A DNA stretch of 64,000 bases, taken from NCBI GenBank assembly GCA_027924645.1, contig BSBN01000140.1, forward strand, positions 11,848,501-11,912,500. The letters run 5' to 3'. The DNA is from Cunninghamia lanceolata (taxonomy: Eukaryota > Streptophyta > Pinopsida > Cupressales > Cupressaceae). The stretch's first letter is position 1. The number at the start of each line of letters is the position of its first letter. The notes under the pieces were generated by a model, which made no database searches, was not told the DNA's origin, and saw only the letters and a program-made list of their open reading frames with translations. This document shows positions 24,194 to 35,101 of the stretch, piece after piece. A program made the position numbers and the translations under genes.

Positions 24194-24271
24194 CGGCTCC
24201 CCTACTGCAACTAGTCGCAGGTACTCCCACACCCGCTCCTCTTGGTGCTCCTCTAGAGGAATCCCCGCCAT
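24194..24271 (-). pseudogene. Candidate first exon of the antisense PMD gene
   Basis: The minus strand has ATG at 24271-24269, then 26 open codons (MAGIPLEEHQEERVWEYLRL..) ending exactly at a GTGAGT donor (intron from 24193). An acceptor AG at 22842-22841 would join the PMD frame in phase 0 (..GEP / DKGV..). The intron would be about 1.35 kb. Splicing is inferred from motifs and frame only. Confidence 0.5.
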
Positions 24272-24766
24272 CACTCCTCTTCCCCTCTTCTTTTCCACCT
24301 CCACAATCACCAAAAAAGTAAAATGAGCTTTTTAGCTCTCTTTTTACTTTTTAACCCACTCCACTTTTTCTTTTTTTTCTTCTTTTTTTCACTTCTTTTT
24401 TATCTTTTTCTCACTTGTTTTTTATCTTTTTCATCCCACCTTTTATCATTTTTCCCCATTTTTTCATCCATCCACCTTTGTCTTCCACTTTTTTCCATCT
24501 CCACCTCATTTTTTCATTTTTTTTACCATTTACGTCATTGCATCCCCGTTCTTTAGTCTCGGGACCGCCGTTTCCACCCTCTTCTGTCGTTTTTCATCCT
24601 TTTTCAAGAAATCGCTGAAATTTTATTTTTTCCACCGATGTTTTGAGGGGGCATCACCTCACCACCCATTTAACTCCTTTTCGTTCACCGGGGCATATTT
24701 TATCAAAAATTCTATATTCTTTGATATCCCGTCAACCTGCTAACCGCGACAGCCGTGACGCCATAT
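24272..24766. other. T-rich tract and conserved purine motif before 3' LTR of B
   Basis: T-rich 24323-24530, possibly the antisense gene's upstream region. GAGGGGGCATCACC at about 24646 is also present in A (about 39998), in both cases a short way upstream of the polypurine tract. Confidence 0.5.
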
Positions 24767-24781
24767 CAAAGAGGGGCAAAA
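24767..24781 (+). promoter_or_regulatory. Polypurine tract of B
   Basis: CAAAGAGGGGCAAAA directly abuts the 3' LTR start TGTAGACACC. The identical 15-mer abuts the 3' LTR of A (40123-40137). It primes plus-strand DNA synthesis in live elements. Confidence 0.9.
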
Positions 24782-25864
24782 TGTAGACACCTAAAAATGG
24801 TCACAATTAATTTCATCCACCCACGCATTCAACCCTAATCCACCTACATCACTTTGTCCAATTCAATTATTAATTAAATAATTTTTAATTATTTAATTAA
24901 TTTATTCTGCACCTTTATCATGTCATAAAAATCAATTCTTCTACTATAGTTTGAAAATTAAATATTTTGACTATAGTTCATTCCAAAATTAAATATATTA
25001 TCATATTTATTTAATTCCCTATTTTGTGCACTTTTGATTACTTTTTGTAATCATAATTATTTTCTTCTAATCCATGTGCACATGAATTAATTTTATTTAA
25101 TTCTTCATTACAAACCCCCATGTTTCTAGAAGTCCACTTGTCATCCAATGTACACACATGTAGATGACAAGTGGTACTTTGGAAGCATGGGCAAATCTTC
25201 CAAATTGAGTACATTTGTCCTCTTTCTTCCACCGCACTCCATGTGTCACTATTTCTTCCAATTTAAAATTCCATATGGCACTATTTGAACACTATTCCTC
25301 TGATTTTAAATTTCACTTGTCCTCTCCATGGAATTTAAAATTCCTCACAAAATCTAAGCCTTACCTTTTCATAAATGAGTCCTTACATGTCATACACCTA
25401 CTCAATCTTGACCATCCATCCATTCAAACTTGCATTCTCATCCATTTATCATCCCTTGAATCTTGGGGCAACCTTCTCATCCAATCTAATCATGCCATTT
25501 GTACAATTCTCCTTGCTTGAGGATCCTCAAGCAATCTCAACCATTGATCCTAGTCCTCCAATCCCATCTCCAAAAATCTATAAATTGAGTCCTCCACTTC
25601 CCATTTGAAACAAGTCATTTTATGCAAAGTTATTCTGCCAATTTGAGTGCTCACATCCATTAGCTATTAGTGCAATTCAACTAGCTTAGATTAGTCTGTT
25701 ATCCATTTAGGACATAACACTACTAATAGGCTTATTTTATGATGCAATTAGATAGTTTAGCTTGTTAGTAGTTTAGTCCAATCTTGAGGTCCCTTGAACT
25801 TGAGATTTGGTGCATTTTAGGTGTAATTTGCATCCATTTTAGGTCTCATTTTCATAGGTAGACA
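24782..25864 (+). repeat. 3' LTR of element B
   Basis: 1083 bases matching 7428-8521; TATA copy at 25579. It ends ..GGTAGACA and is followed by the target copy ATGTC. Confidence 0.92.
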
Positions 25865-26595
25865 ATGTCAATAAAAAAGTCACTTGTCATTCAAATATGT
25901 GCAAAGTTTGCTCTCCTCCCACCTTCATATTGCATGATCCATATGTCATGCTAGCTAAAGGCTTAGATTTATAATCTATTGAAATAAAAGCCCATTTTAT
26001 TTTATTTTGTTGTGAAACTAATGCAATCTTTGTTGTTACATGGGATTACAATGCTTTTAGAAGAGATATATTGCTACAATTGCACTTGCAGGTTGTTATA
26101 TGAAAAAAAATTATCAACCCAACTGTGATTTAATATAGGTTAATTGTGTTTAATTGGGTGCATTTATTTATTAGCCTAGATTATTTATCTAAAGCATTTA
26201 AAATATATTTATTTATTTACAACTTTATATTCAACAATAAAATAGAGAACTTATGATCAAGGTATCCTTTATCAAATGTAGTATTATGTGCCTAACATAT
26301 GTGTTAAGGATAAAAGGTTGACTTCAAGTTCAATGCCTTTTAAAGGTATCTTATATATTAGGACTTTAATCATCTGATAGGAAAATAAAAAAAATGTCTA
26401 CTAGATTGCTACAATGTGTATGCAAATTTTGAAATTTGAAATTTATATAATAATGTCCACAAGTAACCAAAATAGGTTAATGGGACTGCAAGAAAAATGT
26501 ATTTTAACAACAAAATTGAAAGAAAATTCATAATTCACTATGAGCTCATTTGTACTTGAGGATTAGAGGTTGAAGAAAGGAATCTAAAGTAAAAC

Positions 26596-26820
26596 AATGA
26601 GACAAAATTGTGTTGATTACTCTTAAGAATGCAAAATTATGTTGGGTCGTGTCTCTAATGAATACAACTACACATCTTTGATCCTCATAGTGAATAAGAT
26701 CTTAGTGAGAGCCATGAATTTCTCTAAAGAAGTAGTAAAACCTATCACATATCTCATAATGCATTGGACACCTAAAAAGAAAGTGCTTTAACTCCTTGTG
26801 AAGGTAATTTGAGAGCATAC
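26596..26820 (-). pseudogene. Possible LINE reverse-transcriptase tail
   Basis: A minus-strand frame of about 75 codons with one stop reads LKHFLFRCPMHYEICDRFYY and YEDQRCVVVFIRDTTQHNF. The HFLFxCPxY motif resembles the zinc-like C-terminal region of plant non-LTR reverse transcriptases. The rest of the LINE was not found. Weak call. Confidence 0.3.
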
Positions 26821-26999
26821 TCATAATTGGCCAAAAGGAAATCTTAAACCAAAAGAAAGTCTAATGTACTCAAGAGTAATATTGTATCCATCTTTAATCC
26901 ATAAACCACTGGATTGATAACCTTAATGGTACATCAATTATGGATTCCTAAGTTAACTCTTCTTCATCAATTCTTATAAATCTACTCTATTAACCTTTA

Positions 27000-27280
27000 T
27001 ACTTGTAGTAGAATAAAGATTCAAATAACAAGATGGAAAATAACAAATAATAGAGCATAACACATAAGATATAGAATAGATGACACAAAGTTTCATCTCA
27101 GGAAAACCCAAATGGGTGAAAAACTATAGGAAGAGTGTGATACAAGCAGCCCATCACTATATGGTGTTAATACATGGAGTAAAATGGCCTTTTCAATGGT
27201 CTTTAAAGCTATAAAATGAACCTATAATCTCCCCTCACACTTTGCTTCTACAATCACAAGAACTCTAAATGCACCTTCTA
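27000..27280 (-). repeat. Possible solo or eroded Copia LTR fragment
   Basis: GGAAAACCCAAATGGGTGAA at 27101-27120, in an ACATAAGAT..ACACAAAG context, resembles the conserved segment of the C LTRs (44711 on). No boundaries or partner were found. Confidence 0.3.
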
Positions 27281-29598
27281 TTTGATTGAATTCACAATAA
27301 GAGTCACTTCTATGAGCCAACCACTTGTTCTAAATGACTCGATGTTGGTCTTTTTTCCCCTCTCTATCCATGTAGTTAGAGGGAAGATGGATGAATGCCC
27401 TAGAAGGGAAACAATTGTCCATTCACAACTATCCAAATATTCCGACATCCATGAAAACCTAATGCCCATCCTTCTACCCTAGTGGCTACCAACAAGGAAT
27501 ATGAAGTGTCATCTGCCATAGAGAAAGAAAACTATGATGGTTTAATGAGGAGAAGAGCATCTCGGAACAAGTCAAAGTGAATGTTAGATCAACTACGAAA
27601 ACAAATGACTAGGTAAAACATAGCTAAACAAAGTCAACTAGGCACTAATAATCGAAAAAAATTGTGTCACCAAAAACCTTGTACCCTAATGATTTCTAGT
27701 ATGTTGAATCAACCAAATTTGACCTACAACAAGCATGTGTATGGATAATCAACTCCACAACTTCATGTTGAGATTTTGAACCACCACCAAGATGATAGTA
27801 GACCCAAAATCCAACCACATATTTCTTGTCCACCATTTTTTGCACTCATAGCATTATTGAAAGCAATATTAATTACTAAACAAAATGATTTTTTTCAAGA
27901 AATTCCAAAATTTTGGTCATCCAAAAATCAGTTTTTATTTTTTATTTTTAAATTTATCTTGGCATGCAACAAATTTGATGGTAGACTACACCTTTTACAT
28001 TCTAATAATTTCTTTAAAACAATTCTAACTAGAAAAAAGGTGGGAAAGTAACTAAAAATAAAATAATATTCAAATGAGGAATGAAACTATTTAAATTCAT
28101 GTGTGATCTTATGTAGACAAAGATTTTGCGATGATTGTGCTCCATGGTGGGTAATACACTAAAAATTGCATGATGACATATGTAATACTTAGTGTTCTAT
28201 TTAGGGTAACTTTTTTCCCTTTGTACTTGTTGGTGCTAAAAAATGTAGCTCCACAAATCCAAAAGCCCAAAACCAAAACCTAACCTATAGGCATAATGAA
28301 ACCTAACCTACTCCTATAGAGAAAGAATGTTGCTTTCATGATTTTATGTTGTTAAAATGAATTAGTTTCATTATAACTAATATTCTAGTTGATTCATACA
28401 ATCAATGTTCTATTGTATCTCATTATTGATTTCTTCTAACCCCATGATGGATTTTTTTTCTTTCCATTATGCATACATTGTTCAAGACTACAACATGAAC
28501 ACGTAGACCTTGTAATGTACAGGTAACAAACTATTGTATGTTAACAAATTGAGATCTAACCATTAGATAGTTAACTATTGTATGTCCCTAGAGTTGGCAC
28601 TTTGTATACCATACACTTCTCTCTTAGATTCCTAAGCACCTACCAATTATTCCATGGATGTGGCCATTTGGACAAAACCTTACTATTGCCCCTTGAAATC
28701 CCTATGGCTCACCAATAACTCCTAATCCTAGTGTAGATTCTAGTGTCCTATCTCACAAATAGGCATTTTGATAGTTTTCATTGTATATATGCATCATGAA
28801 TCCCCTAATAATCCATTTGTGTAGGAGTAGGATATCTATATTTTGAGTGATTATTTCCACTAACTCCATGAATATCTACTCAAATTTCTAGTTTCTTTCA
28901 AATGATTAATGTCTTCTAAATTAACACCACTATATTCATGTGTTCAAGCTCCAAGTATTCAAACTCTTATAAGAACTTTTGTTTCACTTCATCTAGATCA
29001 ACCTTAATAGCATTTGGGTCATTTTTGGCATGCCAATCTTCCCCACATCCTCTAAGCATGGCAACAAATATCTGAATCTTTTTCACATTGTAGGTCCATT
29101 GTGTGTTGAATATAGCATTCCATGGTAATTCCTTCTTAGTATCCTAGATTCACATCAATTTGGGCTCTAATGATACATCATGGTCATTTTTTACATGTGA
29201 TTATGATATAAATGCAATTCCTTTTGGTTCCTTAATTGATTTTTTATAAAAATTCCACATAAAGAAGAGATACAAATCTCACATACCTTTAAAGGCACAT
29301 TAACAATATGGTCCCTCTATTTTTAGTGATCCATGTTCTATTTGTACATGCCCACATGCACTTTAAATTTTTAGATCCATTCAAACTTACATGCACACAT
29401 GTATCTATCTAGATATGATACAGGTTATTTACCATGTGGTCCTTTAAGTTATTGCACTTACTTTTCATGTTATCACTTGTTTCAAACATGTATTTAAATT
29501 TTTTCTTGAACTAGAACATGTGAGCTTGGAAGTTAAATTTAAAAATTAATTTAGATGTACTAGATGTAAACATACATTAGAATACGTAATTTATTTTT

Positions 29599-31435
29599 GT
29601 GCACAATTTAGTTCGAGATATGACACATGCACCACCACCTCAGGGTTCTATATTTAGTCATTCAAATACTAAGATTCATAGATTGAGAGGTGTTCTAGCT
29701 GACCCTAATACAACAGTGGTTTATACAGACACTTGTCAATATATTTTATCTAGATTACAATGCATTAGACAGAGACTAGGAGATACTCATGCTTATTCAG
29801 GTGATACTCTAGTAGCTATTCTTGCCCAGATGCGGCAAGAGGTCACTGGTGATGTTTCACTTTCTTCAGTCCAGCTTAGTGTCTCCAAAGAGACCATCAA
29901 ATCATAATGTTTTCCACATTATGATGGTAGACCTAATGTGAAGGCATATCAAGTGACTAGATGTGTAGACCCTCTTATGACCCCTTTGATATATCCACAT
30001 TTTCTTGCAGCTCATGGTCATTATCCCAATAACGACCAAATTCCTTCATATTTTGCACAACAATTTTACGCAGAGGTTCATTTGGGCCTCGGGGTCAACT
30101 ACTTGGATCTACCAACATATTTTGGTTAGGGGTGGGGTAGGGTTGCTGATATAGATGCTTATCATTGAGAAGATTGACAAACTCCATCTTATAGGGCATT
30201 AGTTGGGGAGAGGATGCCTACTATCTCCCTAGCCCTGGCCCCTATTGTTGATCAGGTTGTCATTTCTTCCCAAAGGGAAGCAATTGACAACGTTGGTGAT
30301 ATTGTAGCTGTGACATCTAGGATATCTTTTGATTGTGTGGGCATATATTTGATGAGTCATCGTGGATGATCCAAACCATCAGATTATGCTACTAATCCTT
30401 TATGCTATCATAGGTGTCCCTTCACCCGTAGACATATATTGTCTTATAGAAGACCATATGCTTCGGAGTACAGGGAGTTGTTTGTCTAAGGACCTATTGG
30501 AGTCATATGCTTTCACTGCATCAGAGCTTGGGATCCCTTTACATGAGGTTAGAGGACATGTGGGTAGAGCTTGTTGTTCACAGGGATCATGATCCAACTA
30601 GGCTGCAAGACCTTTGTAGCATTCTCATCACCCTGGTAGTACTCCACATCTTGATCCACCCATAGATCATTTAGCTGTTGCAGAGGCAGATACACACCCA
30701 TCCTTTTACGAGGGTTGAGCATCAGACATCCCAGCCTTGCCTAGATTCACTTGAGGAGTTGTAGTTATAGATGGGATCATCAAGTTATGTACATATGCTT
30801 CTACATTCAGGCTCTTCAATGCCAATTCACCTGCATAGTCCACTTCACTCATCATTACTAGAGCTAGCCAAGAAGACTCATGATACAAATGAGTTGGCAT
30901 CAGATATGATCATTGCAGCAGATCCTACACCACTTGATACACAGGTATGTACATGTGTATGTGCACGCATGTGATTTCAAAGAACTTAAATTAAATTAAG
31001 TTTCACTTTTCTAGATAGAATCCTAATGTGTGTGTGTCTATATATATACACACACATTAGGACTCTATCTAGCAAAGTAAAACATAATTTAATTTAATTT
31101 CTTTTAAATCACATGTGTGCACATGTTTTTGTGTGTGTGTATATATATATTGTAGGGGTTAGCTCATGTTACACCCAATCTGGGGACGGAGCATGTACAT
31201 AGGCGTGATTCAGTTGATGCCACTAATGTTAGTGGACAAGTGAGTTTTAAATTTTTAAATCATGTACTTATGTTTCTATATAATTTGTATGTGCATGTAC
31301 ATATATATTTAACATTATTCTAATTTAACATAATGTACTTTTATGTACATGTGTTGCACTATCGCTAGGGCTCGGCGCATCCATCAGAGTAGGATTCTCA
31401 ATTAGAGAGTCACTCAACTCGCAACCGACATGATG
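29599..31435 (+). pseudogene. Unidentified plus-strand coding region, several exons
   Basis: I do not recognise the family. A frame from 29599 reads KIHRLRGVLADPNTTVVYTD, CQYILSRLQCIRQRLGDTH and LVAILAQMRQEVTGDVSLSS, one stop, then PHYDGRPNVKAYQVTRCVDP, IPSYFAQQFYAEVHLGLGVN and, after more stops, SYRALVGERMPTISLALAP. Splice-like borders follow: CACAG/GTATGTAC near 30942, TATTGTAG/GGGTTAGC near 31155, GGACAA/GTGAGT near 31240 and CGCTAG/GGCTCGG near 31368. The small exon between them reads HVTPNLGTEHVHRRDSVDAT. Stops at about 29907, 30129 and 30168 show decay. It faces the transposase-like gene at 42-51 kb across element A and might belong to the same element; that is speculation. Confidence 0.4.
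30961..31122. repeat. Imperfect palindrome, about 80-bp arms
   Basis: GTGCACGCATGTGATTT (30961-30977) pairs with AAATCACATGTGTGCAC (31106-31122). The arms pair inward to an AT/TG-rich centre near 31041 with about eight mismatches, mostly transitions. It lies in a predicted intron. MITE-like. Confidence 0.85.
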
Positions 31436-31439
31436 ACCA

Positions 31440-31814
31440 GGCTACCAGTTCCTAGACATTTCTGGACATTTCTAGATATTTGTAGACATTTGCATACATT
31501 AAATTTGATATGTGATCTACATGTTTTCAGACATTTCTATCTATACATTTGCACATGTTTGATGATATATATATATGGACATGTTTACATAGAAATTTGC
31601 ATACATTACATTTGACATATCTACATTTGCACATGTGTTTGATGATATATATATATATATATCATCAAACACATGTGCAAATGTAGATATGTCAAATGTA
31701 ATGTATGCAAATTTCTATGTAAACATGTCCATATATATATATATGGACATGTTTGTAGACATTTGCATGTTTGATGATACTTTTGTGGACATGATTTATG
31801 CTAAATGATGATAC
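31440..31814. repeat. GACATTTGCATACATT-type minisatellite, left part
   Basis: Degenerate units such as AGACATTTCTGGACATTTC, GTAGACATTTGCATACATT and GTTTGATGATATATATGGAC. The tract resumes at 41069 after element A, whose TSD GATAC is part of the repeat. Confidence 0.65.
31565..31742. repeat. Perfect 178-bp palindrome
   Basis: 31565-31653 is the exact reverse complement of 31654-31742, with no spacer, centred in an (AT)n run inside GATGAT..ATCATC. I checked the pairing base by base across both arms; it stops at 31564/31743. Confidence 0.97.
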
Positions 31815-32745
31815 TGTAGACACCTAAAATTGGACTACTCTGCAAACCAATTTGCCGTACCTCTGCACTCATCTACTCCCCCAATCTGCGTATCCCTGGT
31901 GATCAATTAATTCACCTAATTGATCCATTTAACCTTACAACCCTATCCTATCAATTAAATGAATATTCCTAATATTCATTTAGATGATTTATCCATTTTC
32001 CTAATCCCTGATTAATTAGATAAATCCTGATTATCTGATTAATCTAAACTTAAGTTAATTAAGAAAACACTTAATTAACCTTGTCTCCCACTCATCCACT
32101 AAACTAAATTTAAAATTGACTTGTCCCCCACTCTCATCCACTCACTGAATTTAATATTCACTTGTCCCCCACTCTCATCCACTCACTGAATTTAATATTC
32201 AGTTGTCCCCCACTCTCATCCACTAAACTGAATTTAATATTCAGTTGTCCCCCATTATCCTTCACTCTCCCCAAAGATGAATTATTTATTCATCCACTCC
32301 TCCACTCTTCCCAAAATAGGAATTTTTAATTCATCCACTAAGGAATAAAAGAATCACTTTTATTCCTAGCCCTTGATCTTGTCAATTGAATCCTCACCAT
32401 TGATCCTCATCTCCAAAATCCTATAAATAGGACCCCTCTCTAAGCCATTAGGGAGACCACTTCAGGCATCAGAACTCTACCCAAATCAGTCCACAATCTC
32501 CTAATCCTATCAAACCTCTGCCAAAATCTTGGCTCAATCCCATCCAATCTATCATCTAATCTCATCTACATTGTGTTGTGAGCATTTGAGCAATCCACAT
32601 TTACACACTAATCAGGGAAATATCTGAGGAGCTCTATTGGGTGCAAGCTGCTTCCCGCATGGATTTGTGAATCATCATTGAAGGTATAATCATTTGTTTA
32701 TGCATTAGATTAGTTTATTATCTTCAGTTGATTTCACGTATCACA
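31815..32745 (+). repeat. 5' LTR of element A
   Basis: TGTAGACACCTAAAATTGG..ACGTATCACA. It contains a 44-bp tandem repeat (about 32105-32250, AATTTAATATTCAGTTGTCC with CCCACTCTCATCCACT) in three to four copies. Confidence 0.95.
32422..32430 (+). promoter_or_regulatory. TATA box in 5' LTR of A
   Basis: CCTATAAATAGGACCCC, preserved in the 3' LTR at 40745. The preceding CATCTCCAAAA is shared with B. Confidence 0.65.
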
Positions 32746-32748
32746 TTT

Positions 32749-32766
32749 TGGCATGCTCGCTATCGA
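32749..32766 (+). promoter_or_regulatory. Primer-binding site of A
   Basis: TGGCATGCTCGCTATCGA, three bases after the LTR end, at the same offset as in B. The first eight bases are identical to B's. Confidence 0.5.
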
Positions 32767-32980
32767 ATCCAATCGTCAATTTGAGAAGGTTTTGTTGTCA
32801 AAATCTTCTTTTTCTAACAATTTTTGCAAGTTTTGGTGATAAGCTATTGCAGGTTTCATTTTGAGCAGAAACAAACTGCATTTTCATGCTCCGGACGCTG
32901 TTTCTGTGAATTTTGACAGTAAACTTGCTTATGTTTTGTGGAAATTTTTTTTTGAAAAAATTTGAAATTTTTTTACGGTA

Positions 32981-33045
32981 TAGTCCGTACCGTACGGATC
33001 CGTACAATACGGATCCATACAGTACGGAACCATACCCTACCATAC
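32981..33045 (+). repeat. Palindromic GTACGGATCCGTAC-type short tandem repeat
   Basis: CCGTACCGTACGGATCCGTA, then CAATACGGATCC, CAGTACGGAACC: about four units of 14-15 bases in the leader of A, partly self-complementary. Confidence 0.7.
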
Positions 33046-35101
33046 TGCTCTGTACTGAGGGTTTGCGTTTGAAGGAGGGCATGTTTCTCTGTTTTCCGTC
33101 GAGTTGCAGGTTTAATGGTTTTTGTGCAGGTTTGAGTTTTTGAGGTTTTAGGTGGTTTACATTTTTGTGCCACCGCTGTTAAGCCACCATACCACCGCTG
33201 CCGCTTCTCGCAGCTTCTTCACCCAATCACCACTTCCTACCGCCCTGTCACTCTCCCTGCAGACCCCAGCACCGCCGCCACCCGTTGCAGCCACCATCGC
33301 CACCTGCAACATACTGGTTACAACCCCTATCTGCTCGTCGAAACCCCCTATCGTACCATTCACCTGTGCTAAACCTACCACTGCCCCTCACACCTATCGA
33401 CGCCATCTTCCGCTCCCTTCCTCCCGGTCACCACCCCCTTTCCCCTGCCTCTGCGCATCCCTCGCTGCCCGCCGACAACCCATAGTCCTCCCCTGATCCT
33501 TGTCGCCGCCCATCCACCATTAATTCGCTGCCGCCCATTGACCATCACACCCAGCAAACCAAAAAATCTAAACCCTAATATTGCTTAGCATTCCCGTGAG
33601 GCATCGGGGCTTGAGAGTTATTTAACTCTCTTTTGATTTCACTTTTTATTTTTATTTTTTATTTTTTTTTGGTTTGTATTCGGCCCCTGGTCATATTGAT
33701 GATTAGGGGGCTTAAACACTAACTCCCCAAGCTAACCACCAGAACAAACCACCCATGTGATCACCTTTCTTCTAAACCGCCAATAGTTAACGGTCAAACT
33801 TCACCTTTTGTGCCTCCTACATGCCAAAATTAGCTATTTTTTTCAAACTTACATATCTTGGTCATACAGAGGTAGATTTTCACAAAATTAGACTCGTTGG
33901 AAAGCTGAGGAGGTGAACTTCGCAGTTGTGAGGTTTTCATCAGGTGATAATACATTTTTCCCACCTTTTTTATCAGTTAAAGTTAAACTTACATTTAAAC
34001 TTCAAACCCTCATATCTTTTGCTATTTTGATCAATTTTCAGCGAATTTTTTTTTCCAATTGCATAGAATTTCATGTAGAGCCTGTTCATGCAATCAGTTT
34101 TCTTGTATCAATTCTTTTTTATCAAATTTTCTTAGATTCTCAATTTTTGCATCACAATCTATTTGGGTAGTCTCCTTGCTCTGTTTTCAGTTTCATGACT
34201 TGCGGGTGATCATTTGGGACTGAAGCAACATCAGGCGTAGCAAACACATCAATTTAGATAGTGAATTAATCAGTGCACTCATCCTATTTCTCATTCCATC
34301 ATAATCATTGCTTCCAAACACACCTCAACTTGGGCTCATAAAATGAACATTGTTTGATCAATCACATATTGAAATTGAGCTTAAAACAAATCAACGCCTT
34401 CAATCACACCTTGAAATTGGGCTAAAAAGAATCACTGCTTGATTTGTTTTCATCACATTTCAATTTTCTAAGGTCAATTAATCAACTGCAAGTGTGAATC
34501 AAGTGGGTGTGTGTATGCTCTCTCCTCGCACCGCAAGGTGATCTTGGAGATCAAAAACACCTCACTTGATTTGCTTTTGTTAATCCCTATCCTAGGAGGC
34601 TTGCTAGGGGATTTCATCACCCCTGGGGATGACCTCATTCGAGGCTGAATTGAAAGACACCCTCTTTGAAATCAGAATCCTGTCACTCTTGGCTAAGCCC
34701 CAAAGAGCTTTCTACCTTTGGGAAGTGAAGGTGAAGGGTGGGAAACCCCTTCTCCTAGCTGTGTGGCAAGATTTTATTTTCAAATTCCTAGTCAACCTCG
34801 TCTAAACATTAACCAAACCTAACTGGCCATACCTTACATCAAACTAGGCATTAGGGCATGTTGATTTGTCTTACACATGTGCTTGTTAATCATTATCATA
34901 TTCTTCAAAATTCAAAGTTGCTTGTGTCTTGTGTGAGTGCTTCTTGTTTATACATGTGATCATTTGCTAAATATTGCCAAAATCAAGTTAAACACCAAAC
35001 ACACAAGACAAGTCATTCAACTCATCCTTCCAAGCACACTTGTCCTCAACTTGTGACGCATTTGTTTTTGCACATCCAAACTAGTAAGCTTTTCCAGCCT
35101 T
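33046..35101. other. Leader of element A
   Basis: No gene. A C-rich stretch (33170-33560, CCACCGCTGCC-like) and a T-rich stretch (33640-33670) are followed by degenerate repeats (34310-34450). Then comes a segment resembling B (TGTATGCTCTCTCCTCGCAC at 34513 versus 9441 in B). Confidence 0.5.

Larger units (their letters stand above)
7428..25864 (+). mobile_element. Element B: Tat-type Ty3/Gypsy LTR retrotransposon, 18.4 kb
   Basis: Two LTRs (7428-8521 and 24782-25864) start TGTAGACACCT and end ..AGACA. They flank an interior with a PBS at 8525, a polypurine tract at 24767-24781 and a gag-pol with RT, RNase H, a second RNase H and integrase. The second RNase H places it in the Tat lineage. 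Flanking 5-mers are ATGTT (7423-7427) and ATGTC (25865-25869), a TSD with one change. A large antisense gene lies between pol and the 3' LTR. Many in-frame stops make it inactive. Confidence 0.9.
25870..29598. other. Decayed intergenic region
   Basis: AT-rich, no intact gene. It contains a possible LINE tail (26596-26820, minus) and a possible old Copia LTR piece (about 27000-27280). Short frames at 27278-27482 and 27776-28051 have no recognisable domain. Confidence 0.45.

Noticed and set aside
24323..24618. Phe/Ser-rich frames
   Set aside because: T-rich low-complexity tract near the 3' LTR of B.
32798..33082. Minus-strand frame with YGSVLYGSV repeats
   Set aside because: It is only the translation of the GTACGGATCC repeat in the leader of A.
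33152..33557. Pro/Thr-rich frames on both strands in A leader
   Set aside because: C-rich low-complexity leader, open on both strands, with no domain.
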